NCBI GenBank assembly: GCA_002099365.1 | Contig: MSED01000013.1 | Span: 2,294,001 to 2,358,000, forward strand | Length of the DNA stretch: 64,000 nucleotides | Direction: 5' to 3' | From: Phialophora verrucosa | Taxonomy: Eukaryota; Ascomycota; Eurotiomycetes; Chaetothyriales; Herpotrichiellaceae | Part shown: piece after piece, positions 35,501-46,600 of the stretch | Layout: each line of letters opens with the position of its first letter | Numbering within the stretch: position 1 is the stretch's first letter | The notes under the pieces: model-generated | Told to the model about the DNA's origin: nothing | What the model saw: only the letters and a program-made list of their open reading frames with translations | Database searches by the model: none | Program-made: the position numbers and the translations under genes

Positions 35501-37631
35501 CGTAATCTATTCTAAGCGTTTAAGCTTTATCTCTTTCTACAGAATTAGTAGTACTAGTAAGGGCCGGTCTTAACCGCGGAACCTCCTTAGTATAATCTTA
35601 TAATTTAAGTTAAGATATAATATATCGGCGATCTTCTAATATATTTACTATAGATCTTTATATAATATATAGCCTTATTAGTCATAAAAGAAATAGCTCC
35701 CTTTAGTAATACTTATATTTAATTTACGCCGACTAAATTACCCTCTAGTATAATACTATAGATTATCTCTAAACCTTACTAACCGTTCTTAGAAAGAAGG
35801 TCCTCGAGAAGGCTAAATTACTTCTAGAGGAACTCCCCTTAAGGCTTTAATTAATCTATTTATAAAGTTAAGAATAATTATATTATATATCTAGATTAGT
35901 AGTATAAGCGCTTCTATTAGTTAAGTTAATTTATTTACTAAAGATATAGTGTTTCTTAAGGTTATAGGCTTTATCGACTATATTTATATATTCTCTTTAA
36001 TCTTTATAGCTATACCGTCTATTTAATCCTTTTAATATTTATCTTCTTAAGCTTCCTCTTTTCGGAATATAGAAGATTAAATCTCCTTTTTATATATTAA
36101 GTCTTAATATTCCTTATTTAGTATACTTTATATAAACTTACTAGTTTCGTTATTAACTTCCTATAAGTCTCTTACTTATTTCTAGTACTTCTAGAAGTTT
36201 AAGTTCTCTAGCTTTTTATCTAGTAAGTTCTACTTCTTCCGGATCTTATCTATATATATCTTTAGTAGTCTAGAGAGGAAAAGACAGTAGTAAGTATAAT
36301 TAGTTTCCGCTTTATTATTAATTAAGTACTTTATAACCTTACAGAACTAATAAAAGTATAAATTAAGGTTTTAGAACTTATCGTAATAGCGTCTTAAGAG
36401 TATATAAAGATAATATATACTTATTATTTACTATATTTTATTTTAATCCTTATATTTATCTAGAACTCTCTCTTTAAACTTTATTTAATCTATCTTATTA
36501 TACTCTATAAGCTCTTTATACCTCTCTTTCTCTATCTTTAATATAAAATATATAAATCTCTAGATATACTCTTTATTATTTATTATTTAATTATATTTAT
36601 ATAGCTCTTTAAACTCCTTAAAGAAGATAGTCGCGTTCCTTCCGTTAAAGTATAGTAGGTTATTACTCCTATCCGAGCTCTAAGGTATCTCTCTTATAGA
36701 TATTACTATAGGCGGAGTATATATCGGCGGCGTTAAGATTTCTAATATTAATAATCCTTATATAATATCGCTCGCTATAATAAATAATACTATCTTTTCT
36801 TTTCTATTTGAAACTCTAGATAAAGCTATCTTCCGCTCTTCTCTATTAAATTAATAAAATAAAATAAATATAAGTCTTATCTTTTTAAGTAAAGTAATCT
36901 AAACTCTAGATATTTATATATTTTATTATTTTTATATATATAAAAGACTACTTCTTTTAGTAATTAATAGTTACCGCTTCATAAGTATTTATAAGTAATC
37001 TTAAGGGCTTTAGAAGATCCTCTCTCTTAATTTGATTTTAGTAATCTCTATTACTATCTATAGTTATTCCTTTATATCCGACTATTAAGTCTCTCTTTAC
37101 TAAATATAGCTAATACTTTAATACTAGCTCTTCACTAAATAGATCTCCGGTCCCGAGCAGCCTACTCTTCTCGAGAACTTAAGAGATATTAAGGTTAACT
37201 ATATTCCTCTCTTTAAGTGCTAGTTATTAATCTTAAGTCTTTTAAGTAATTATTTAGTTATTAGTTTTTACCTTATATAGTAATAGCTAATATATATAGC
37301 TAAGACCCTAAAAGAACACCTTAAGTAACGGTCTCCTTAAATAGTTAGTATAGTTTATAACCTACACTCGTATAGCGGGACGGACTTACTTAGCTAGTAA
37401 TTTAAACGATTCCCTCGTATAGCGGTCCTATATATATAGCTAGCTTCTCTAGTTCTAGTTAATTAGTCGGTAGATAGATAAGTAGTTAGTCTAGTCGGTC
37501 TTTATCGTTTATAGCGTTATATTATTATTTTATCGTTCAGTCGTCTATCCGATTATCCTACCGCGCGTAGACTTACCCGCGTTACTACAGTCCGAATATT
37601 CTTAGGCGAACGTTCTTATTAGAGGCACTAA

Positions 37632-37930
37632 TAAACTAGAGTAAGGCTTTATAGCCTCTAGGTAGAGGGTTATACGGCGGTAGGCACTGCCTCTTCGTCC
37701 CCGGTACACTATATAGTAATGAATAGCTTTATAAATAAAGGTGTTATATATTTTATTACTTATAGTATATATATATATTAAATACGTATAACTGCTCTAC
37801 CTATAATATATAGCAGAGATATATAGCCTTACGCTAAGGATTCAACCAATTAGATAGTACGGTTACTTATCTATATATTATATAGGTACGTATAGCTAAT
37901 TAGCGCTATAAGCATTACCGCCCTATTATA
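37632..37930 (-). repeat. Gypsy A copy 1, 5' LTR
   Basis: This is the right LTR and is 299 bp long, with the same layout as the left one but different RIP-type transitions. The less AT-rich stretch at about 37,550-37,630 just inside it is the leader with the presumed primer-binding site. Confidence 0.85.
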
Positions 37931-38400
37931 ATATATAAAATATATTATATAGGTTCTTATAGTAGCCTTATAGTAGATATTATTATCTAAATAGTTTTCG
38001 GGTATAGTTCTTTTATTATAGTACTATAATATTAATAAGCTATAGCCTTACCTTTAGCGTATAGTCTTATTAAATATATAGCTTACTATTAATAATAAAT
38101 ATAGCTACTAATAGTAAATATAGCTATTATTATCTATAACGGTAAAGTCGCTACTATATTTAATAGTTATTATATATTTATAACTAAAACTATCTTTTTA
38201 TTCCTTTTCTTCTTTTTTTCTCTCTCTCTTATAATAATAATAATAATAATCTATAAGTATTTCTTTATAGCGACTTATATATTATATTATATATTTAATT
38301 AATATATAGCTAACCTTTTAATTAATTAATCTTCTTTCTTAATTTTTATTAGTAAATATAAATTACTCTTTATACTTAATATATATTAATTATAATAATA

Positions 38401-38628
38401 TTAACTATTAAAGTTTAAATTCCCTCTATATCTCCCGCCTCTACTCCCGCCGCCCTCGCCTCCCCTACCCCCCCCGCCCCTGCCGACCTTAACGCTATAG
38501 GCGCTACGGCTGTAAGTAGCGGCGGTAATAACTATTATAGTAGTAATAGTAGTAAGTCGCTTAATAATAATAGAAATAAGTATAATATATCTTATTCTTT
38601 TATATATTATATAATTATAGTAATTCAC
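38401..38628 (-). pseudogene. Gly/Arg-rich (RGG-type) relic frame
   Basis: In an AT-rich setting, 38,415-38,480 is a C-rich patch. On the minus strand it encodes a run of Gly and Arg (VGRGGGGRGGEGGGSRGG) inside an open frame of 75 codons. Poly-C lacks CpA sites and so survives RIP, which explains the patch. RGG runs occur in RNA-binding proteins, including the C-terminal tail of some retrotransposon Gag proteins. It lies between the 198-bp LTR-like repeats once copy 1 is removed, so a Gag remnant of that small element is the simplest guess. Confidence 0.35.
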
Positions 38629-38744
38629 TTATATACTTAAAATAATCCTTAAGCCTATCTAAGAAGAAGAAGTGTACTCGCGCGACGACACTACTTTATT
38701 ATTAATACCTATACTCTTTACGCGACGCCGGTATAGAGTATATA

Positions 38745-38942
38745 TATTAGAGATAGCCTAATAGGATAGGTAGAGCGTAGTAATAACAATAATATTTAAG
38801 ACTTAGGTTACCCTTAACGTTTAGTTAATATAAGACTCGAAGTATAAGAGAAGGAAGCTTCTCTTATACGAGTATCTCCTTATCTATATAAGACCCTTAG
38901 TGCCGGAATGTTCCTTAGCGTCCCGAGATATTCCTGATAATA
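38745..38942 (-). repeat. 198-bp LTR-like repeat, right copy
   Basis: This is the partner of 26000-26197, same orientation, with the same 12-bp hairpin arms (38842-38869). If Gypsy A copy 1 is removed, the two copies would flank about 850 bp containing the RGG-rich frame. The outer flanks (AAGT on the left, TATT on the right) do not match as a target duplication, so two independent solo LTRs remain possible. Confidence 0.55.
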
Positions 38943-41900
38943 TATTAGTATATAAAAAGATATAAGGTTATATATACTATAATTATTATACTTAAAGTAA
39001 TTATAGTAATACTAGTAAATATATTCTAGTATACTCTTTATTCGCTTCTTTTATATAAATAATATATTAATTATAAAGTAGGTTTTTACTTTTCTTACTT
39101 TTATCGTCTAGCGGCTTCTTAATAATAATAATATATTAGTTATAAGCGAGATAAATATATTTATTATAGTTAATATTTAAACTTTAGTTAAGGCGCTCTT
39201 TAATTATATATAATTAATAAAAGCTAATATTACCCGCTTAGTGTCTAGTATCTATATTTATAATAGCTATAACCGCTCTTTATCTACTTCTCTTAAAGAA
39301 GTTATAGATATAAATATACTTTTAGTATAGCTTAATAATATTATTAAGGCGTTATATAATATAACCGCTACTTAACAGTATTATATAAATCTACTTCTCT
39401 TATACTAGTTATATATTAATTTACTACTAGGCCGGTCGTAGCCCGCCTAAATAGGTTAATAAGTTATTATCCTTATTATTTTTATTAAGTAAAAAGTAAG
39501 TATTAGTCTATATATATATAGGTAGTTAATTAAAGTATAGGTAAATATTACTCTTAGACCGTATACTTCTTATATATATATCGCTTATAGCTTAATACGC
39601 TAGGGGGTCTTATTATAGTAGATCTATATATATACTCCTTATAAGTTATATAGTAAGATAATATAGAGGACCCCTTTAATAAATAATAAATATTTCTTTT
39701 ATTTTTAAAGTTAGTTTTATATACGCGCTTAATATATTAATCGCGATATAACTTAAATAATATATATATAAGCTTACTTTCTTCCTCTTTTAAATATCTT
39801 AATTATATTATATATATATAATATATTTACCTTTAGTTCTTATAAGTTATTTACTTTAAAAAATCCCTTTTATTAAATATAAAAAAATATCTCTTTTTAT
39901 TATATATATTTATTAAGAATTTCCGCGACTTTCTATTCCTCCCTTTTATTAATATCTATAGGCGCGAGCGGTTTAATATTAGATTATATATAATACACCT
40001 ATAGTAAAGATATATAGAAGATATAATAAAGTCTACTATACTTTACTAAAAGATTTAGTCGATAAGTATTTAACTTAAACTATTTAATTACTTTAAAGGG
40101 CCTTAAGAATTAATTAATTAGCTTTTTATTTATATATAACGTATAAATATTCTTTACTATAAGTAGAACTTAGTCCTTAATATTAAACTATATAAAGATA
40201 TATTTCTTATTATAATACTTTACTATTTTAGTAGTTTATTTTATTATTACCTTATACACTTTATATACTACTTACGCTACTTCTATAAGTATAACTACCT
40301 TTTCTTTAGCCTTAGCGTTCCCTTATAGCCTTATATATAGTACTCTCGCTATATTTATATATTAATAATAAAAAGCGATATATTCTTATAAATAGTATCT
40401 CGCCTATTATAGTGTTAATCTATAAGTTTATAGTATACTTAATATTTATAAGTAATATTATTTAGTTTAATTATTAATAATTAATATAATACCTTAAGTA
40501 GTACTCTAGAGTTTAATTTATCCGCTCTATTTATTTATTAGTCTAAAGATAGAAAGCGGTTAAGAAGAGCCTATAGGTTATAAGATAAGAGTATAGTATA
40601 CTTTAATAGGCTAATATAAAGACCGACCTTTAATTACTTATAATTAAAGCTAATATACTATATTTTACTATAATCTTCTTAAGAATAATTTTACCTATAG
40701 TAATTATATTTATTATACTTCTATATAGTATTAGTACTATTATCTTTAAATATTAATTAATAATTATAAGTATTAAGTTATATATATCTCTTATATATAT
40801 TAATAATAATAACCTTACTATAAAGTTTATTAAGATATCTTACTATAAGCTCTTTAGCTATAGTAGAGACTTAAGCTTCCTATAGGGTTTATATTTTAAT
40901 ATCTTTATCTATTAATAGATATTATATAAATCGATATAAGTATATATATCGCTTTAAATCTATAGCTACTAATAGTATTATATAATAGTATTAACTATCC
41001 TTTATTACCTAAAATATCTCTCTTTCTAAGGATTATTATAATTTATTTATATTATCTCTCGCCTTATAGTAAAATTATATAATATATATACGACTATATT
41101 ATAACGCGCGATACTATTTTAGTCCTTTAACTATTAACCTTTATATATACCTAATATAATATAGCTATTTAAGATATTTAATTAATAAGCCTCCTTATAC
41201 TATTTATTTAGTACTTAGAGTTCTTATATATATCTAGTAAGCGAATTATAATATAGCGCTATATCCTTTTACTCTTACTTTTTAATATAGTGTAATGGGG
41301 CGGTGATACTTGCAGCGCTGATTAGCTGCACGTGCCTGTACAATGTACAGACAAGCAACCGTGCCATCTGATTGGTTGAATCCTTAGCGTGAGGCCATAT
41401 GCCTCCGCCATATATTGCAGGCAGAGCAGTTGCACGCATTCAACATACATACATACTATAGGCAATGAAATATGTGACACCATTACTTGTGAAGCTGTTC
41501 ATTACTATGTAGTGTGCCGGGGACGAAGAGGCAGTGCCTGCCGCCGTATGACCCTCTACCCAGAGGCTATAAAGCCTCACCCCAGTTCAATAGGGTTATA
41601 CTATAGTTTATTCTTCTAAAGTAGATAATATAATAATATTATATATACTATTAGTAGAACTCTTATCTTCCCGAACCTTAATATAAGTTAATACTCTAAT
41701 AACTATCTCGTCGCCGGCTTATATACGTCTTATATATAAGTCTTTTTTTATAAATATATACTTCCTTAGTAGTACCTTTAGGATATTCTCTTTAAGAGGC
41801 TCTTCTTTACTTATATAGTTTAACTAACGGGATAATCTATCTATATAGTTATTCTTTCCTTATCGCTATTAAATATAAAAGTTATATATAGCTAATACCT

Positions 41901-43341
41901 TAGCTTAGTATATTTAATAATAATTTAAAACCTTTATAGTTATAAAGCTTTATAGTATCTTATAATTAATAAATACTATTATACTTATTATAGACGCTTT
42001 AAGGTAATAACGCTACTTCTTAAATATATAAATAATAATAAGTATCTCCCTGTCTTCTATATAGTAATTCCTCTCCGCCGGAGTTATTTTCCGGGAGAAG
42101 AATATTATAGGTCTTTATTAAATATAACTAATAAGCGTCTTATATACTTATATTATTATATTATTAATAGCTTCCCTAAATATATCTACTTTAATATAAG
42201 ATTATCTCTCCGGGTTAAAGTAGGCTAGTATAGGTATAGTCGAGAAGCGTTCCTTTAATATATAAAATATAAGGTTAGTCTCTAGTATCTATTTAAAGAA
42301 GTTTATTTTCTTACCCTTTATTATTTTAGTAAATAGATTTATAATAAGGGTAACTATATATAAGTATCGGTAAATAAACTCGCGATAAAAGTTTATAAAT
42401 TTAAGAAATATCTAGATTTCCTAGAATAATATTAAGATTAGCTACTCTTAAATTACGATTACTTTACTAGAATCTATTAATATACTATTAACTCCTACTT
42501 AATACTTTAGGAAGTTAACTTCTTATATAAAGAACCTATATTTAAATAGCTTTATATATAGGCTATACTCCTTTAGTCTCTTAAGTATAAATAGTATATA
42601 TCTTTTATATTCTTTTTTATTTTTACTAAATATAAGTATATTATTTATATATATTATATAAATATAATTAAGTAGTCCTTCTAGGGCCTTATTAATATAC
42701 TCTTAAAAGGATACTAAAGTATTTATTAGCTTAAATAGTATAGTAAAATACTTAAAGTAGCTATACTATATATAAAATATAGTCTTTTAGCGGTCTCCTT
42801 TAATAATATAGATTTAATAATAAATATCTTTAAAACTTAGCTTTATAAAGATCTTCGCCCCGCTTAAATAGTCTAAGATCTTTAAAATAAGAGGTAATAG
42901 ATATTAATTCTTCTTTATAACTTAGTTTAGACTATAGTAGTTAATATAAAATTATAAGTTACTATCTACCTTCGGGATAAATAAACTACTTTATTAAAGA
43001 TTTATTAAGTTAGATTTAACCTTTCTTTAATATACTCTTAATATATTTATATAAAACTTATAGTTCTTTTATATTAAGTAGATATATAGAACTCTATAGA
43101 ATTATTTCGCTCTTTTAAATAAGAATTAAATATTTAATTTTAGTTTCTATAATAAAGGGGTCTTCGCTAGATTCTCTAAAAATACTAGTATACTTTATTA
43201 ACTATAAGTTAAATTTAACTTTCTTTATTACTATAAATAATATATTTATATATTATATACTACTCTTATTAAGTAGCTCTATAAGGATTATCTTTAGAGA
43301 TATAGTCTTTATTTCTTTAAATAACTATACTACTAAGATAT
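38943..43341 (-). mobile_element. Gypsy B, second Ty3/Gypsy family, fragment
   Basis: Minus-strand relic of a Ty3/Gypsy element different from family A. Around 42,620-42,900 the reverse transcriptase core can be read through stops: LSGAKIFIKLSFKDIYY, KGDR then YFKYFTILFKLINT and INKALEGLL, with a YxDD-box equivalent before ILIFSK. Around 40,430-40,540 the integrase core end reads ERIN.TLEYYLRYYINY. The order RT then integrase on the minus strand is right for Ty3/Gypsy. It is interrupted by a Gypsy A solo LTR at 41291-41589 and its 5' side is cut by Gypsy A copy 2 at 43342. I did not find its own LTRs; the left boundary is set by the 198-bp repeat and is only nominal. Confidence 0.7.
41291..41589 (-). 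repeat. Solo LTR of Gypsy A, hardly mutated
   Basis: This 299-bp insertion starts tgtaatgggg and ends ccccagttca, so it has intact TG..CA ends and is in the opposite orientation to the LTR pairs as written. It is flanked by the 4-bp duplication ATAG (41287-41290 and 41590-41593). Unlike everything around it, it has normal base composition with many CA and TG steps. It therefore represents nearly the unmutated sequence of the family LTR. Chance open frame 41389-41619 inside it is not coding. Confidence 0.9.
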
Positions 43342-43640
43342 TAAACTAGGGTGAGGCTTTATAGCCTTTAGGTAGAGGGTCGTACGGCGGCAGGCACTAC
43401 CTCTTTATCCTCGGTACACTATATAGTAATAAATAGCTTTATAAGTAATAGTATTATATATTTCATTACCTATAGTATATATATTCATTAAATATATATA
43501 ACTGCTCTACCTATAATATATAGCGGAGGCATATAGCCTTACGCTAAGGATTCAACTAATTAGATAGTATAGTTACTTATCTATATATTATATAGGTATA
43601 TATAGCTAATCAGCGCTATAAGTATTACCGCCCTATTATA
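43342..43640 (-). repeat. Gypsy A copy 2, 3' LTR
   Basis: This is the left LTR and is 299 bp long, starting taaactaggg and ending ccctattata. It is strongly RIP-altered. Confidence 0.85.
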
Positions 43641-46600
43641 TCCCTCCCTTATTACTCGCTTCTTAATGACCTCGCTTAAGTAATTACTTAGAACTAATCT
43701 TACCGCCTTTTATAAGCTTCTCTATTACCTCCCTAAAGTTATTAATTTACCTCTCCTCTAAATCCTTTAGACTCCTTACTCTCGGTTTAGGAGATAACCC
43801 TATAGCTTTTACCTTATATCTAACTATCCTATAAATATCCTATATAACTTTATATCGATCTCCAATATCTATAGTAACAGCCGAAAGCATCTATTAAAGT
43901 CGGCGCGATTTATATATCTCCGTATTAATAATAGCTACAGTATTCTTAATAACCTAGAGTCCGCAGCTATAAGTGTCGCTTTATTAATTCGAAATAAGCT
44001 TCACCTTATATAGGGTAATACTAAAGACTTTAGTATCTAATTATTTAATAAAGAAGTTTATTATAGTTATAGCTCCTTAAGTTTAAGTTAATAAGGAATT
44101 AATAATTGAGTAGGACTAGGTTATAGCGTCGGCGATAAGGAACAGCTAGTAGTTTCCTTCTCTCTTTAAGTTATTATTAAATATAATAAGGCGTTTTATA
44201 TAGTTATTTATATCTCCCTAACCTTTAAACTTAACTATTTATTTAATTATAAGGTAGGAATTAATTTAGCTTTAGAATATTAAGCTCGTAATATATTTAT
44301 ACTATATATAGGTCTCTTTATAGCGGGAAGTAATTCTAGCTTTAATAAAGGAGTTACTAATTTATCCGGAATTAGTAGGATTAAGACGAGCTGTCTTTAA
44401 GCTATAAGATAAAATATTAACTCTATAATAATTAAGGTAGCTAAAAAGAACTTAATAGCGCCGCTAACCTTATTCCTTTTCCTATCTTTTAATTAGTTAG
44501 TTAAGACCTTTTATCGGATCTTTATAATATATCGCGATTTATTCTAGACCTTTAAGGTGTAATCTAATACCCTTCTCGGCTATATAAAGGTATACGGCTA
44601 TATAGGATCTAGGTATATATCTTATAAATAGCGATAGCGCGCTAATTATCTTATCGGCTCCGAATTTATAATAATATATTATATCTTCCTTTATCACTAG
44701 TAGCTTTTATAGTTTAAAGTTCTATTGATAAATATATCGTTAGATTATTAATTAAGCGAACTAAACAGCTAGCTAAGTATTTAGGATTAGATTCAGTAGC
44801 GTCGAAGAAGTATTAGCTATAATCGACTCGAGTAGAGGAATAGCACTAAAGGGACTTATAATATATATTCTCTAGTTTATAGTTTACTAACTAATTTTAA
44901 TATTATAAAATATACCGGAGATTTTCGGCTCCTTTATAAATAATTTATATATAGGTGTCGAAGTATTAGGGCTAAGAGTTATTATTTATAGGCGGGGTCT
45001 TTTTAATACCCTCGAGATATTAATAAGGTTATTCTTTATTAGTTCTACTTATTCTTTACTTCTAAGAATAGGACGGGGTTCGCCGGGCTTTATAAGTTAA
45101 ACTAATCCTTTCTAATATACCTTAGCTAAATTTAATCTAATTATTATTATACTTTACTATAGCTTTATAAGAATTAGCGTTATAGAACTTAAAGTTTAAG
45201 GTAATTTTAGACTAGCTTACTTAATTTATTTCCGCTAAATACTCGGTTACTTAGTTAGAGTAGTAATAGGCCTACTTAATCCTAAAAGATTCGCGATTAT
45301 AAGAGTAGGAAGCTTACTAGTCTCCTTACGCGTAATAAACCGATAACTAATAATCTCTAATATAGGCTCGATAATTTACTTTAGCGGTATAAATAGAGCT
45401 ATCTTCGTGTTTAGATATCCTTTCGAGGCGATTAAGTTTATATAGTTAAGAGGTTAAGCGTTAACTTAATATAGTCTATCTACTTTAGTTAGTTTATATC
45501 TCCTAATTATAAGAGCCTATTTAGAATTACTTTAATCTTTATCTTAAGTAGCTTTATTAGTAGCCGCGCCTCTATCTATAATAATCTATAAATCGCTAGC
45601 GGTTAAATATAATATAGTAAAGAAGTAGCGCCTTAGTTTCGGCTACCTCTTAATTCTCGTAAGTTAATAGATTATCTCGTATAAGGCTATTTATAGTATT
45701 ATTAAAGGCGTCTTATCGAAATATAGTAAGTACTTTTAAATATACTAATACTAATTTAATAGAGTAGTAATATCTCTATTATATAAAATAATAAGTTAGT
45801 TAAAGAACTCTATAAAAGTCTAGAGAGGTAGCTTTATAATTTCCCTTAAGAGTAGCTTAATATTCTTTTCTTTATATCTACTAATAAATATTTTAATATC
45901 GTTTATATATATATAATTTAAAAGAAGTTTTAATTAGAATTCCTCTCGATAGTTATATCTTTTACTAAACTCTTCTTTTTTAGAAACTAATATACGGTAC
46001 TTCTTAAATTCGGTCTTAGTAAGTTTATAATACTTTATTAAGTCGTAAACCTTTTAAGCTATCGCGTTATACTAGTTACTTATTTCTTTATACTTAATTT
46101 CGATATAGCTAAAGAAGTTATTAACACGGTCCGGATTATCCTAATTAATAGCTTTAACGGCAACTTTAAGGGATACTTCTTTAGTTTAGGTAGGGTAGCG
46201 TACTAATAAGACAAGCTAGTTATCGACTATATAGGTATTAGGAGCTTAGTATTTTTATCGTTAATTAGTAGGAACTATAGAATTAGGATTTAGCTAAATA
46301 ACCGGCGGCTTCGGTTATAATTAACGCTAAGCTCTAGATATCTTAATAGTAGGATTAATCTAGGCTTTTAGTAAAAAGCTATAAAAATAAATTTAAAAGG
46401 TAATAGGAATAAAGTATATAGTTAAATAAGGCTTATAGTATAATTAAAATATTAAAGAGAGAGAGAAAAGGCGAACTTAATAAAAACGTTAGTAATTATA
46501 AAGGCGTCGAAGATTAATCTAGAGATTCTAGATTAATTTAGAAGATTAAATTGATAATAAAGAAGGACTATTTAATAGTTAAAGTTTATATTAAGGAAGG

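Larger units (their letters stand above)
26247..37930 (-). mobile_element. Gypsy A copy 1, complete LTR-to-LTR element (11.68 kb)
   Basis: LTRs of 298-299 bp lie at 26247-26544 and 37632-37930, bounded by a 4-bp target duplication ATAT (26243-26246 and 37931-37934). The element codes on the minus strand. A RIP-damaged Ty3/Gypsy reverse transcriptase can be read at about 33,070-33,375 (fragments LVKKKKPREYRLI, LPPLANDFAEKFGG, RES, ATNS-like region), and the linker plus N-terminal zinc-binding region of integrase at about 31,700-32,000. Next to the left LTR is a polypurine tract (minus strand), and next to the right LTR a TTAGTGCC stretch that was probably a TTGGTGCC primer-binding site. At 11.68 kb it is long for a fungal Gypsy element: about 3.5 kb lies between integrase and the 3' LTR with content I cannot identify. 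It is dead, with stops in all frames. Confidence 0.85.

Noticed and set aside
41389..41619. 76-aa frame in the transposon block
   Set aside because: It lies in an LTR and crosses its end; it is open only because this LTR is not RIP-mutated.
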